A stretch of 5,866 nt of DNA, taken from the NCBI GenBank assembly GCA_003242525.1, contig QGUU01000171.1, positions 1 through 5,866 on the forward strand, read 5' to 3'. Positions 5,744 through 5,866 of this stretch are shown here, one piece after another. Made by a program: the position numbers and the translations under genes. Below the pieces are notes generated by a model. That model saw only the letters and a list, made by a program, of their open reading frames with translations. It was not told the DNA's origin and ran no database searches. The DNA is from Pseudomonadota bacterium. GTDB taxonomy: Bacteria; Pseudomonadota; Alphaproteobacteria; Rhizobiales; Rhizobiaceae. The stretch's first letter is position 1; the number at the start of each line of letters is the position of its first letter.

Positions 5744-5866
5744 ATGACGATGGACACCGGCCTGACCACAATTCCCGAAGCGGCAATCGAGAAGCATCGT
5801 GCCACGGCTCAGAGCTTCATAACGCGGGTGGTGGTGTTGGAGGACCCGGCCCGCCAATCTGGAACC
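5744..5866 (+). CDS. Hypothetical protein, N-terminal fragment
   Basis: An open frame runs from ATG 5744 to the window edge, giving 41 residues that begin MTMDTGLTTIPEAAIEKHRA and continue to DPARQSGT. No signal peptide, membrane helix or known motif is visible in this short piece. Two starts are possible: ATG 5744, three bases after AGGG (5737-5740), or ATG 5750 in the same frame with a more usual nine-base spacing; I slightly favour the second for spacing but report the longer. It lies 45 bp after the preceding gene and on the same strand, so it probably belongs to the same transcription unit. Because the frame is short and open-ended, whether it is a gene is less certain than for the two before it. 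Confidence 0.6.
   Translation, partial: MTMDTGLTTIPEAAIEKHRATAQSFITRVVVLEDPARQSGT

Overview
The window reads as chromosomal DNA of a GC-rich alphaproteobacterium, most likely Hyphomicrobiales (Rhizobiales; Rhizobium, Mesorhizobium or Phyllobacteriaceae-like). The evidence is a choXWV-type choline transporter whose binding protein keeps all the published Sinorhizobium ChoX ligand residues at a constant offset, an alphaproteobacterial-type ribosomal protein S21, and GC-rich codon use throughout. The genus is an inference. There are no tRNA or rRNA genes, insertion sequences or CRISPR arrays.

Left part (1-1993, minus strand): a choline-uptake operon transcribed leftwards in the order choX (periplasmic binding protein), choW (inner-membrane permease), choV (ATPase, only its first 33 codons are in the window). 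choW and choV overlap by ATGA. choX and choW are separated by 94 bp holding a perfect 10-bp inverted repeat, of the kind often found after binding-protein genes and thought to protect the upstream mRNA or reduce downstream expression. Together the three proteins would import choline, probably for glycine betaine synthesis or use as a carbon and nitrogen source.

Middle (1994-3449): a 229-bp divergent intergenic region, then tdk (thymidine kinase, dTMP salvage) on the plus strand. Next is a 170-bp spacer with a possible promoter and a perfect 20-bp palindrome followed by a T-rich stretch. It leads into rpsU (ribosomal protein S21), which appears to start with TTG. rpsU is followed by a perfect 10-bp inverted repeat with a 26-nt loop.

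Right part (3450-5866, plus strand): three closely spaced genes in one direction that I cannot name with certainty. The first is a 362-residue, almost wholly helical coiled-coil protein with a faint resemblance to the TelA/KlaA (toxic anion resistance) family. The second is a 381-residue soluble protein of no family I recognise. The third is cut by the window edge after 41 codons. The spacings (14 and 45 bp) suggest one transcription unit. This cluster is the part most likely to hold undescribed biology; nothing in it proves a function.
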